Position numbers and translations under genes: made by a program. 64,000 nucleotides of DNA from Clitopilus passeckerianus (lineage: Eukaryota; Basidiomycota; Agaricomycetes; Agaricales; Entolomataceae). How positions within the stretch are numbered: position 1 is the first letter of the stretch; each line of letters begins with the position of its first letter. This document shows, one piece after another, positions 1 through 10,001 of the stretch. The DNA lies in contig CALYLX010000139.1 in assembly GCA_944990035.1 (NCBI GenBank), positions 803,860 to 867,859 on the forward strand, in the 5' to 3' direction. Below the pieces are notes generated by a model. It was not told the origin of the DNA. It worked only from the letters and a program-made list of their open reading frames with translations, and made no database searches.

Positions 1-746
1 CGACGTGTTTTGATCAGATGGATGGTCGCCATGGTCAGGGCAATTCGATGCCTTTTAATACCAGGATTCGAAGGTGTGCGTGAGGTAGAACCGAGAAGTG
101 AATGTTCTACGACGAGTACTGTGGAGCATGGAGGGCGCGCCGGGGACTTTTATCGATGTAAAGGATGGGGGATAATGTTGTTGGATTTCTGTTTTCAACG
201 AAGGGAGCCTTGGGCTGTATCAACATCGTAGACTCGCTGTGGTCGTCTGTCGGAACCACGGGGCTGGCAACCGAAGAGAAGGCACAATGGACTTTCGCAA
301 GCCACCCAGGGTTTTCCGGGGTCCTGATCCGTAAGTAAATGGAAATTCTCCGAACCGATCAGCCCCATATCATATCTCGTCTTGCAACGTTCAACGTTCA
401 GTATGTTCTCAGTATGTACTGCAATGCAAACGGTTCGTTCACTGCGTGACTTGCTCGGTTGCCAGCCCCTGACATGTCACAAGAACAAATCTTCGATACG
501 GATGAATGCTGGACGAATGAGAACATTCGATTTACAGGGTTTTCTCAGCTGATGTGAACGAATTCATCCTAGTAGTCCTTTGAAATAGGTGCGTCCATGC
601 GGTCCTTTGTCTGCTTAGCACTCTCTCATTTTACACTTCAGACTACGGGATATGTGGCCCTGGTCGGGTCGCCCTTGACATCTTGCATGTTGTCACCTTT
701 TCGACCCAGAAGACAGTCAACCTCCGAGTACGTTTCGGCTAGCCTA
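1..746. other. Left flank, no gene recognised
   Basis: Short open frames occur on both strands, but none shows a domain, signal peptide or splice structure I can support. The stretch ends at the TA dinucleotide (745-746) duplicated by the transposon insertion. Confidence 0.5.
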
Positions 747-773
747 CAGTGTTTTGCATATCATTTGAGAGTC
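747..773 (+). repeat. Left terminal inverted repeat
   Basis: The 27 bases starting CAGTGTTTTGCATATC match the reverse complement of 2286-2312 except at position 6 (T here, A there). The TA target copy lies immediately outside. Confidence 0.9.
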
Positions 774-982
774 GCCTTTGAAGAAATTTCGTTGACAGCT
801 GCCAAATTTAGGCTGTGATGTGACCACTAGTCCCAAAATAGAAGGTGTCCCGAACAAGCTCCCGAGCCCCTCGCCGGACCTTGGGACAAACGCCCGCGCT
901 GCTTCGGACGAGACAACCATGTCGACTTTACCGCCATCTAACGCGCTTGCCGCTTCCCCCAAGCTTCGTGAGGAGATCGTTC

Positions 983-2044
983 ATGGCGCCCAACCTGTCC
1001 TCTGAGACCCGCCGCAAGATCGTCGACTGGCGTGTTACACATGGGAAATCAGTGCCGGATATCGCCACCCTTGCTCAATGCTCCCCAGCTACAGTCTGGA
1101 GAGTTCTCGCACTTTGGCGTAGCCACAACGTCGTCAAAAATCCATTCACTCAGTCAAGAGGAAGGCCCCGGGTTCTAGACGAAGGAGATTTGGCCTATCT
1201 TCGGGGCCTTATCGACGCACGACCCAAGATTTACCTCGACGAGTTGCAAGACGAACTTGAACGCAACCGTGGCATTTCCGTCTCAATAGCAACACTCTCG
1301 CGTACCCTCCACCGCATCTCACTCAGCCGCAAAAAGACCTCTCCGGCAGCCTTCGAGCGCAACGAAGCTTTACGCGCAACATGGATTGCTGCATACGGCG
1401 ACATCCCTCGCGAGTACTTCATGTGGCTTGACGAATCAAGCGTCGACGATCGCACCAACCAGCGCACCCACGGCTGGTCTCCAGTCGGCCGCCCCTGCGT
1501 CACCCGAGATTCATTCATTCGAGGCCAGCGATACTCAGTTCTTCCAGCTCTCACATGTGACGGCCTCGTTGCATTGGACATCTTCGAGGGCTCCGTGAAT
1601 AAGGAACGGTTTATACAGTTTTTACATGAACAAATAGTACGTCTTTGACATTGTTTTACTGTGGATACTATGCTCATATGGAAACTCAGGCTCCTCAACT
1701 CAATCCCTATCCAGGAGAACGTAGTGTTGTTGTGCTCGACAATTGTGCGATCCACCACGACGAAGACATACGTGCAATTATCGTTGATGAATGTGGTGAG
1801 TTTTGCCCCATACATTCATGTTCTTCCACTCAGCAAACATTCAGAGGCTCGACTCATCTATTTACCACCGTATTCACCCGACTTCAACCCGATTGAGCAA
1901 GCATTTCACTCCATCAAGGCATGGCTTCGTCGTCACGAACGTGAGGCGACCTCTGCAGCCGTTCGGCCATGGCTAATACATCAAGCTCGTGCTTCTATTA
2001 CTGCAGAGATGGCAGAAGGCTGGATTACAAATTGTGGCTACTAG
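983..2044 (+). CDS. Tc1/mariner (DDE_3) transposase, two introns
   Basis: Exons are 983-1636, 1690-1795 and 1845-2044; the introns (53 and 49 bp) have GT-AG ends and the joined frame gives 319 residues. An N-terminal helix-turn-helix region (about residues 1-110) holds the RKIVDW and SPATVWRVL helices and is followed by a GRPRVL linker. The DDE core shows MWLDESS (first Asp), VVVLDNCAIHH (second Asp) and YSPDFNPIEQAF (Glu), with about 35 residues between the second Asp and the Glu. The catalytic protein therefore appears intact. The start at 983 is the first in-frame ATG. The last two motifs come together only after splicing, so an unspliced reading looks falsely broken. Confidence 0.9.
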
Positions 2045-2285
2045 TAGTTATATTACATCGTAGTGTAGCAATAATAATAATGGCAGGGAGTCAATCATTC
2101 ATGATTCATCAGTTAGAAATGAGGACGAGGAGAGGGATGGGCGGGAACGTTGAGGCAATCGACTTCCACGATGGAAGCACTTTTGTAAAGCAGCACCGGA
2201 AGGAAGTTCCGGTCGCTTACCAAAACAGGCATAGTCAAGGGGCCAGTCACATCAACTAGTCGTCACGCCAATTTCTTTCGAGGAG

Positions 2286-2312
2286 GACTCTCAAATGATA
2301 TGCAAATCACTG
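2286..2312 (-). repeat. Right terminal inverted repeat
   Basis: Reverse complement of the left end (747-773) with one mismatch. A TA follows at 2313-2314. Confidence 0.9.
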
Positions 2313-2608
2313 TAATGGCGCCGTTTATTCTAAGCCCTTCGCAGTCTAGTAAAGATGAATTATTCGATATTTAATTTTGGATAGGCCCAAAGAGATCGTT
2401 ACTCGCTCACAAGCGAATACGAATTCAGTCAAATTCAGGATATCGCATTCGAATCCGGGAATTTGAATGAACATTCTGACGGACGTCTGAGAGCAACATG
2501 CAACTTTGAGGGGGTTATCGAATTTGCGTCAGCGAAAGGGTCAAGCTTCATGCTCTAAACTCGGCCAAGTGAGGATTTCCATTTAGCGAATATAGAGGTG
2601 CTCAAACC
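2313..2608. other. Spacer between transposon and cysteine-rich gene
   Basis: No coding signal seen. This is the upstream region of the secreted gene starting at 2690; the transposon sits about 380 bp from that start codon and could affect its regulation (inference). Confidence 0.4.
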
Positions 2609-2615
2609 TATAAAG
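2609..2615 (+). promoter_or_regulatory. TATA box of the duplicated cysteine-rich gene
   Basis: TATAAAG lies 75 bp upstream of the ATG at 2690, a usual distance for fungal TATA-dependent secreted-protein genes. Confidence 0.6.
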
Positions 2616-2689
2616 ACAGTATCGTCTGAGCACTCAGAGTCTGCATCTGCCTTCGTCAGACCAAGGATTATTCTAGCTCTCCTTCAGTT

Positions 2690-3704
2690 ATGATCGTCAA
2701 CGCTCTCTTCCTCAACCTCCTTTCTCTTCTCGTGATCGCTGGAGACACATTCACGGGTGTCACCGCCAACGAGCTGGCACCAAATGCGTCGCATGATTAG
2801 TACGTCATTGCTCTGTCCAAACGATGTCCATGATTCTCATCTCGTTGTAGCTCCGCCAAAGAGAGACAGGCCAAATGTACCAGAGGATGGTGCGAGTGGG
2901 TCTGTCCAGACGACTGGTGCTGGGTTGCCGAGAGTGTAATGAGTGGCGGCTCGATCCATTGGGACTGGCTTGCTTGCAAAACGGCAGCCGACTGCGGCCA
3001 ATCTAGGGGCTATGAGGCCACCTGTAAGCACGTCGGCGGCGGTCCGTATAAACTCAATTGTCCATGGCCTGCGCCCCAACGCCCGGCAACGACCAACAAG
3101 GAGAACCAAAGCAAGGCTCAGGAGAACGGCAAGAATTCCGATGAGGAGAATCGACGAAAGGTGATCAAATGTTTCAACCCAGCACTCAAACCCGACGAGG
3201 TCGAAAAGGCTATCAAAGACCATTATCACCCCGAAACACCGGACCCATCGTAAGCGATATTCAATGAACAATATCAGCATTGACTAATCCAGTAACTCTG
3301 CTAGGTACAGAAAGGCTAGGTGCTTCGCAAGTTCCTGCCTATGGTCCTGCCCAAAAGATTTTTGCGCGGTTGCGGACAAGCACACCGAAGCTGGGAAGAC
3401 CAGCTTGCAGTGGCACCCCTGCAAGGATGACGACGATTGTAAACCTGATGGAGATGTGATGGTTTGTGGGAAGGACGACGACAACTCTGATTCCAATGTT
3501 CCGTTGGAGGGACCCGCACCTACCTGCCCTTTCGATGAAGGGGCTCACAAGAAGTATACTGACCTGAGAAGGTGGATGAAATGCGTTGCACCTAAAAAAG
3601 ACTCGGAGCAGATTGAAACGGACCTTAATTTTATCGTGCGCCGTCCCGGTAACGCTCGGTTTCAACCCGTCATCGATGGTATGCGACGGGATTATTACCT
3701 CTAA
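2690..3704 (+). CDS. Secreted protein with two tandem nine-cysteine modules
   Basis: Exons are 2690-2799, 2851-3249 and 3305-3704 (introns 51 and 55 bp), giving 302 residues. Residues 1 to about 24 form a signal peptide with a Leu-rich core (LFLNLLSLLVIAG). The mature part contains the same module twice, starting at Cys46 and Cys176. Both copies follow C-x4-C-x3-C-x4-C-x18-C-x5-C-x8 or 9-C, then a CP(W/F) motif and a basic-(V/M)-KC motif (VIKC, WMKC) followed by a charged helix. Tryptophans near the fourth and fifth cysteines are also conserved. The pattern suggests an extracellular disulfide-rich domain duplicated within the gene. I do not recognise the family. It resembles small secreted effector-like proteins of mushrooms only in composition. 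The gene faces a ricin-B lectin. Confidence 0.85.
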
Positions 3705-4543
3705 GCCATGTATGGCATTTTTCTTCATTTTGTTTGCTATTTTCAAGACGAGAACAACTATCTCGCTCATGTAACGTACTGTAGTTTTTGTTGGCATCGT
3801 TTAAATATCATCCTTTTACCCACGAAACCACTGTGGCTGGAGATGCGTGTGCGCCCTGAACGCGAGATACTCAGTGAAATATGTTACGTGCATATATCTA
3901 ACGCGGTCAATGGCTGCCCGACTTGGTTCCCAGCGTTTAGAGCTACGTCGTTTGGCCTCTACACGCTGCAGCTTCCCCAGCAAACTTGACGTAGGGATCA
4001 TTGGATGACTCGACTTTCATCCCGTGCGTGGCATCGAGCGCGAATGAACCAAGAAACCTACAATCATGGCTGGCTTGATGTTTTGTTCAAATGGGATAGA
4101 AGAATGAGATGCGTACTCCCGGGTATGTGCGAAGTCGGCATCCGGGCTTTCGAGGAGTTGTGTTTGATATCGCGGATGTATGAGACAACGTGGCCTTGGA
4201 ATGAGTACGGGGAGTTGAGAAAATGAGTGAGGATTTTACGAGAGGTTCGGAGAGGCCACCTGGAGCCTCGCGCTCACGAATATCATCAGTCGGCGACCTT
4301 CCTTCAGTAACACCTTATGAAATTGATGTCTGAATGAGATTTTGGGATTGCCGAGGACTGGCAAAAGCATCGTTGCACAAGGGAGTTTATAAAAAATAAA
4401 AATAAAAGAGAACGGTATTTCATGTTGATATAATACTACGGTTGGTGGCTTGAAGGCTACTAAGCATTCCATCGATAATTGATGGACTAGCCTGTCGGAA
4501 ATGCCAATGTAAGCAGACAAGGTAGCGTCACTCGAAAGCTACC
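3705..4543. other. Convergent intergenic region
   Basis: Holds the 3' flanks of the cysteine-rich gene and of the lectin gene on the opposite strand. A plus-strand open frame at 4005-4226 has no recognisable features. Nothing else seen. Confidence 0.4.
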
Positions 4544-5076
4544 TCAGTTACCGCCATTGACAGGTTTCCTTTGCCAAATCTGAGTTCCACTGGCGCCCTG
4601 GCCAGCGCAAGGGGTGAGTGTAACTTGAGTACCATTGCCTCGACTGGTCGCAGCGAGTCCCTGGTAGTTAATCCTAATTTGAGAACCCGTGTCAGATCAC
4701 GCTGCCCGATTTATTACACAGACGTTAAACTCACGAGAAAAGATCGCCTGGAAGCAAGGTTGCAGACTTAACCGTCCAGCGGAACGGAGTCTGGGAGCAG
4801 ATGAGACCCGTACCAGACTCGGCAGTGATGGGGTCTGGTGCGAGATAGGTGCCGGTTTTGACATTTTTTATCGTGTATTCAAAAAGACCCAATAAGGGAG
4901 AGAATTCCCACTGCTGGTTTGTGCTGCTGTGGAAGGTGTAGGTGAGGGCTTTCATAAAGCTGATTAGCAACGGTATTGAGGAAGAAGATGACAGGGGAAT
5001 CACCAGTACGATTGTTGCCCCCATCGAGGTCCAGAGCGAGATTGTTGGCGGTGTTGATAATATAGTAAGCAGGCAT
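4544..5076 (-). CDS. Ricin-B-type (beta-trefoil) lectin, non-secreted
   Basis: Exons on the minus strand are 5076-5004, 4948-4735 and 4673-4544, giving 138 residues, the length of one beta-trefoil domain. The first repeat reads YYIINTANNLALDL and ends NQQWEF (a QxW motif). The middle repeat ends PFRWTV, and the last contains QGLAATS and ends TQIWQR. The YYIINT start is typical of cytosolic mushroom ricin-B-like lectins, which lack a signal peptide and bind glycans of predators such as nematodes (family knowledge). There is no enzymatic A chain. The first intron could instead begin 5 bases earlier at GTACTG, changing one codon pair. The acceptor at 4949 with a CTAAT branch point is well supported. 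Confidence 0.85.
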
Positions 5077-6383
5077 AGTACTTCTGAGAATGAGGTCGGT
5101 CGGGTTCTACGAGTGCTCGATGAAAAATGTCGAGCTAGTAGTCTCCCTTTTGTACTCGTAGGAATTGAACGATGTCATAATATTCTTCTGTTCGGTCGAG
5201 TCTTCGTTAGAGCCCACAATTCGGCCCAGGAGGACTGCTTGACACATTCCACACTCGACTTCTGATTCCAAATCGTAGCCTATCTCTAAGTCGTGCACGA
5301 TCACATAAGTGTGTCAACTGAACATGCGAAGTGTCACTTGCCTGCCCTGACGGTCCCGCCATACCCTGAATTTCGTGCGAGCTCAGTGTTCGATTTTGGC
5401 AAGTTCTAGAGAATAGGATGAGGGAGAGTGTGCATCGTCTGCGGCCGACCCGACCATGGTCAATGACTTAAACAGGGTAGTGATTTGGGCGAATGGACGA
5501 TGTGGTGGTCCTGTTGCATACTATCAATCCGTCCTATTCGTGTAAGGACGATACCGTGATCCTTCAGGCAGTACTACGACAGCCTGGTACGCGGAAGCCT
5601 TTCCTTGACGGCATTCGAGAGTCATACTCGTTTTTTTGTTCGGATACGGACTGGTGAACACCAGTGTCGGACATGTCGAAAAATCCCTGGCACATCATTT
5701 GACACCATATCTGATATCTTTAAGACAGCGCCAAAGAAGTGCAAGGTCTAAGCCCCCAGGATGTCGTCGCAGGCAAGCCTTGGCTTAGATTTAGATCAGA
5801 CATCCAGTCGGCTAGTAAAAGGCCTTCTCGAATGGAAGCCTGCCAGCAGTCCAAGGTGAAGTGTGGCGGACTCCGCTTAGATTTTGAACGTACACCATCG
5901 AGGGGTGTCAACGAAACATGAATGCTTCTGTAAGCTGCCAGATGGCTAGCGCACAATGCCACGGTGAGAGATGAGCGTACAGCGTAAATTTTAGAAAGCT
6001 GGAGCGAAACAAACTGGTTTTGGAGCGCCATTGTATACGACCTGCCGTGCAGGTCTTCATATTTCGAGAATCCCCAATCATGCGATCTATGTCGACGAAA
6101 GCTGCGCCTTCAATTCTGAATCTCGCCTAAGCGTGACGAAGAGCAACTCGGTCCGTAACGGCATCTTGCCCATTAATTAATTAAGGGCCGGTCATCAGCT
6201 TCCGTTAGAGTCAATTCCGAGTCCGATGCATCAGGTGCCTCATCAGACTGTCAATGAACAGCCCAAGCTAACTATTTGTCGAAGAACATTTCTCAGCCGC
6301 TGAAGTGCCTCTTCGGATATGAATACTTCACCGAGTAAATTTTCGCCTTGAAGCTCGATCACCCATTACCTCTCTTCTGACAG
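5077..6383. other. Long spacer, no gene recognised
   Basis: Both strands hold only short frames without domain signatures (for example 5720-6031 minus, low-complexity). A TTAATTAATTAA palindrome lies at 6172-6183. Nothing else supported. Confidence 0.4.
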
Positions 6384-6476
6384 ATCCTACCAGTACCAGA
6401 ATCGACCCCAACATGCAGGCGCATATCTAAAGACCAAACCATCCCACTCCGAAAATCTGTTCTAGGATGGCCGGAT

Positions 6477-6878
6477 ATGCCTATAACTCAACTCTACCTC
6501 CCCAACGACGACACTGCATCCCATTACGGTGCCTTCACCGACGGTTACGACGAACCTATAGGAATATTCACACTATTCCACCTACCTCTCCCCGAGCCAC
6601 ACGGCTTGGATTTGGAGCAGCCACCCTCGAAACATGCGAGGCTCAGAAAATTCGCGACGGATCCGAAGTTTAGAGAGAAGGGTGTTGGATCGATGTTGTT
6701 CAAGTACGCACTCAAGCAGGCTCGGGAAGAATTGAAATGTGAGCTACTTTGGTGCGATGCGAGGACGACTGTGGCAGAGTGGTATATCAAGCGGGGGATG
6801 ATCCCGTTTGGAGAGAAGTTTTTCGTTGGGACGATTGAGCATATCCGGGTGTATATCATACTAAATCAGGGTTTGTAA
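6477..6878 (+). CDS. GNAT-family N-acetyltransferase, N-terminus uncertain
   Basis: From the ATG at 6477 the product is 133 residues. The core HYGAF strand, the acceptor loop FREKGVGSMLFKYAL (the acetyl-CoA pyrophosphate-binding R/Q-x-x-G-x-G/A signature appears here as REKGVGS) and a C-terminal beta strand region (AEWYIKRGMIPFGEKFF) identify the GNAT fold. The frame stays open upstream to 6384, and those codons (QTIPLRKSVLGWPD) look like the usual start of this subfamily, so the real protein probably begins in an upstream exon ending in an intron with a CAG acceptor at 6381-6383. I could not find that exon. Substrate unknown. If no upstream exon exists, the gene is 5'-truncated. Confidence 0.75.
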   Translation: MPITQLYLPNDDTASHYGAFTDGYDEPIGIFTLFHLPLPEPHGLDLEQPPSKHARLRKFATDPKFREKGVGSMLFKYALKQAREELKCELLWCDARTTVAEWYIKRGMIPFGEKFFVGTIEHIRVYIILNQGL

Positions 6879-7299
6879 CAAAAATGAGGAATTTCAGCTC
6901 TTATGGAGTTCTTCGTGCCACTCCGACTCTCAAGAACTTCGAGATTTGAAGTTGGTTCCAGAACACGGTATCATTGAACCCGCAAGAACCCTGATTCTTG
7001 TAGCCAAGTGCATTGAATAAAATGCGAAAGGATGGTACTTCGATCAGTTCTGAATTACACGGGCGCTGCATGCCAATTCCAAAAGCCTAATTCTACCTCT
7101 GCAACGTCGGAAAGATGGTGGTAGATATCGTATCTGTCCGTATCGCGAATCTTATCGCCAATTATCGCGTTCCTCGCGTCGCGCGTTTGATCACGCGATA
7201 AGCCTGATAAGCCACGTGTTGAGCCCAGCCTTGAACAAAACCAGCATGCCGCTCCGCTCCCCTGCACGGAGCCCGGATCTTTGTGAGGGCAGGCTCGAG
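6879..7299. other. Spacer and URC1 upstream region
   Basis: No coding signal. The section from about 7130 contains CGCG-rich inverted segments such as GATCACGCGATAA, plausible promoter elements for the gene at 7395, but none can be named. Confidence 0.4.
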
Positions 7300-7307
7300 T
7301 ATAAATA
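7300..7307 (+). promoter_or_regulatory. TATA box of the URC1-like gene
   Basis: TATAAATA 88 bp before the ATG at 7395, followed by a CT-rich leader (TTCTTTCCTTCTTTCC), a common arrangement in highly expressed fungal genes. Confidence 0.55.
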
Positions 7308-7394
7308 CCTTGGAACACAACGGAAATCCTTTCTTTCCTTCTTTCCTCCTGCTCTTCGTCGACGACGATTGTACTGGCAATAGGAATATAAGAA

Positions 7395-9460
7395 ATGTCT
7401 TCTTCAGACGCGGTGTTAACGCAGATCTTGGCCCAGCTTAATGCTTTGCAAGTCTCGCAGCAGACTATGCAGGCAAAGGTGCGTGTTCAACGCGTGTTTT
7501 TCTATTGGCATAACGACGCTCATATCTGTGTCTAGCTGGATGCTATCACGAACAAGAGTGATACTACGCCGCTTGAACCAAAGCAAGCGCGGCACGGATC
7601 GACTTCATCAGTCGATCTGAGTGCCAGTGAACTTCCCAAAGTCACCCTTTCTTCGACCAATCCTATCGTTGGCTCTCCTCCGAAGATACCCGCAGGAGCA
7701 ACAGATAAGGAGCGAGAAAAGATTCTGTACCCAGGTCGCGTCAACCTAACCAGTAAGTCCAAAATTACCCGACTTCAACTACTCGGTCCTTCTAACCTCT
7801 ATCCCTCTCTTCCCTTCCCCTTCCCCTAACTCTTAGCTTACCCCGACCAACATGGCATCGCACCCTACCCTCTCCAATGGGGCGCCTCCGATGCCGCAAC
7901 CCGTGGACCTGTCATCTGCTCTCGCCTCACCTCCTCCATCAAACAGCGCAACGCCATCGGTGCCCACTCCGGATCCTACTCCATCTACCGCGCGCTGGCT
8001 ATAGCCATGGGCACGCTCTCCCCCACGCACAAGCCAGATTACAGCAAGACCGAGCCGCCTGTGAACATCCCTCCCCAGCCCTCGTGGAGCGATCCGAGCA
8101 AGATCGTGTCGTTCGATCCGTACGGACATCTGGTGCAGACGTTGTACGCGAAGGAGATTGATGAGGATGGGTTGGATATAAGGCCGAGTATTGCGGTGAC
8201 GAAGGCGCATTTGAAGATGAGCGAGTTGGATGAGAGTGCGAGGAAGGGCGAGTTCCCGGTTGATGGGAAGATCGTGTTGGAGAGTAGGCCGTTGAAGAAT
8301 GAGGATGGGACTGAGAACAAGGATTGGCCGGGAGTGGAGGTTGCTGTTAGTAAGGCTGCTGTTGAGCCTGTGTGGTACTTGCCTGGCGTCGCTGAGCGAT
8401 TCGAGATGTGAGCCCCTCTGTCTTGATCATTGACTTCTGGTAACTAATGACCTACATCCTCAGCTCTGAGACTCTTCTACGCCGCGCTCTGTTTGAAGAT
8501 ACTGGAGGAATGTATCCTGAACTCATCACCCGACCTGACGTCAAGGTCTTCCTGCCACCCATTGGCGGCTTGACCGTCTACATCTGTACGTCATCTCGTC
8601 CTTTCTAAACATATCCTCGCTCATGTTTTATCTCTCCAGTTGGCCCTCCCCAGTACATGTATGATGAGTCCAAGGAACTCACCCTCCGCGTCCATGACGA
8701 ATGTAAGTTTCACCCAATTCTATCTTTGCGCATATACTCACATATTCACTCACCACAGGCAACGGCTCTGACGTTTTTGGATCTGACATCTGTACCTGCA
8801 AGCCTTACCTCGTCTACGCCATCGAAGAATGTATCCGCTGCGCCCAACGCGGAGGCGTCGGTGTTGTCGTCTATTTCCGTAAAGAAGGTCGTGCATTGGG
8901 TGAAGTCACCAAGTACGTCAGCAGTCTTACAACTTTTCTCTCAATGTACCTACTGATTCTGTCTCTTCAAGGTACCTCGTGTACAATCTCCGTAAACGAG
9001 GAGGCGACTCCGCCGACAAGTATTTCAAGTCCACGGAACTCATTGCCGGTGTCAAAGATATGCGCTTCCAGGCCCTCATGCCGGACGTCCTACACTGGCT
9101 CGGCATCACTAAGATCGATAACATGATATCTATGAGTGACATGTACGTCTTCTTTTCCCCATCTCCTCACCCAGAATAGGTTCGCTAATGAGGGAACCTA
9201 TGTAGGAAATACGATGCCATCGTGAAGAGTGGGATCCCGATCAAGAAGAGATATGATATTCCTGGTCAGTTCTTCTTCCCTCTCTCTTCGTCTCAAAATC
9301 ATACTGACTTGGTATTGGTATAGACCACCTCATCCCTCCCGACTCCCGCGTCGAGATTGACGCCAAGATCGCTGCTGGGTACTTCTCTGGTGGACGTCAA
9401 GTTACCGAGGCCGATTTGGTCAAGACGGTCGGCAGGACTTGGGAGGAAACTGAGCATTAA
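7395..9460 (+). CDS. URC1: URC1-like GTP cyclohydrolase II family protein (uracil catabolism)
   Basis: Nine exons: 7395-7478, 7536-7752, 7837-8407, 8464-8585, 8640-8702, 8759-8912, 8972-9142, 9206-9264 and 9324-9460; joined length 525 residues. The C-terminal half carries the cyclohydrolase II zinc motif as Cys353-x10-Cys364-x-Cys366 (HDECNGSDVFGSDICTC), followed by GGVGVVVYFRKEGRALG, which matches the GTP-binding region of bacterial RibA. The roughly 300-residue N-terminal part (YPLQWGASD, SSIKQRNAIGAHSGSYS) corresponds to the extra domain of fungal URC1 proteins, absent from short riboflavin-pathway RIB1 enzymes. URC1 acts in pyrimidine-ring degradation in the cytosol. The length and N-terminal domain favour URC1 over RIB1. 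All splice joins are canonical GT-AG. Confidence 0.88.
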
Positions 9461-9948
9461 TTTCGAGTTCTTCCATTTCTGCCCGAAGTGTCGGCCGTGT
9501 CACGGCTTCTACGAACGTGTGTCATGTAGGGCGTGTAGTTTCTTGGGAGATACATGTAGCAGGTTGTGTTGTACTAGTAATTACGGTTGTTGTTGTACGA
9601 AAATGTGTTGGGATACTTGTATTTTTGGTGTAATACGACGTTGACTGAAATGATACAACTTTTCTGTCGGACGGAGTCTTGACGTATTTCCTTATCCTCC
9701 CCACTCTTATGAGCGTCACTACTAATATCGGCGGAGTCATAGTCTATTCAACGGAGCTTAGTACCCACCCTGACATCCTCCAAAGCGACGTCTCTGTATT
9801 CTGGGACTGACAAGGAAGCACATGCGTGTGGAGACCAACTGCCAAACGTCTTCCGGGTATGGGCAGCCCAGGCGGCCGCCTGTCCAGGATTTCCTCAATG
9901 GCAGTTCAACCCTCATGAAATGTCAAACTCTATCTTCTTCTGAGAGGG
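9461..9948. other. Spacer upstream of the secreted paralogue pair
   Basis: 3' flank of the URC1-like gene, T-rich, then the promoter of the gene at 10002. No further gene seen. Confidence 0.4.
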
Positions 9949-9956
9949 TATATAAG
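9949..9956 (+). promoter_or_regulatory. TATA box, first DD-peptidase-like gene
   Basis: TATATAAG 53 bp upstream of the ATG at 10002. The second paralogue has the identical octamer at a similar distance. Confidence 0.65.
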
Positions 9957-10001
9957 GGAGGTCTAGCTGAGGTGGAGAGCTTCAATTCGCCAGACCACAA
10001 T

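Larger units (their letters stand above)
747..2312 (+). mobile_element. Complete Tc1/mariner-type DNA transposon
   Basis: The element is bounded by inverted repeats that begin CAGTG on the left and end CACTG on the right, and it is flanked on both sides by the dinucleotide TA (745-746 and 2313-2314). TA duplication is the hallmark of the Tc1/mariner/IS630 superfamily. The outer 27 bases of the two ends match at 26 positions, and weaker similarity continues inward for about another 50 bases, for example GATGTGAC near 815 and its complement near 2250. It carries one transposase gene on the plus strand whose frame is restored by removing two short introns. Ends, target duplication and gene all look undamaged, so insertion may be fairly recent. 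A second copy elsewhere in the genome is likely but cannot be seen here. Confidence 0.9.

Noticed and set aside
1231..1815. Minus-strand frame across the transposase
   Set aside because: It is a shadow of the spliced transposase on the other strand, with no motif of its own.
4544..5076. Ribosome-inactivating toxin
   Set aside because: Only the lectin-type trefoil is present; no catalytic A-chain-like domain lies in or next to the gene.
7395..9460. Riboflavin-pathway GTP cyclohydrolase II (RIB1)
   Set aside because: The 300-residue N-terminal domain and total length fit URC1; RIB1 enzymes are much shorter.
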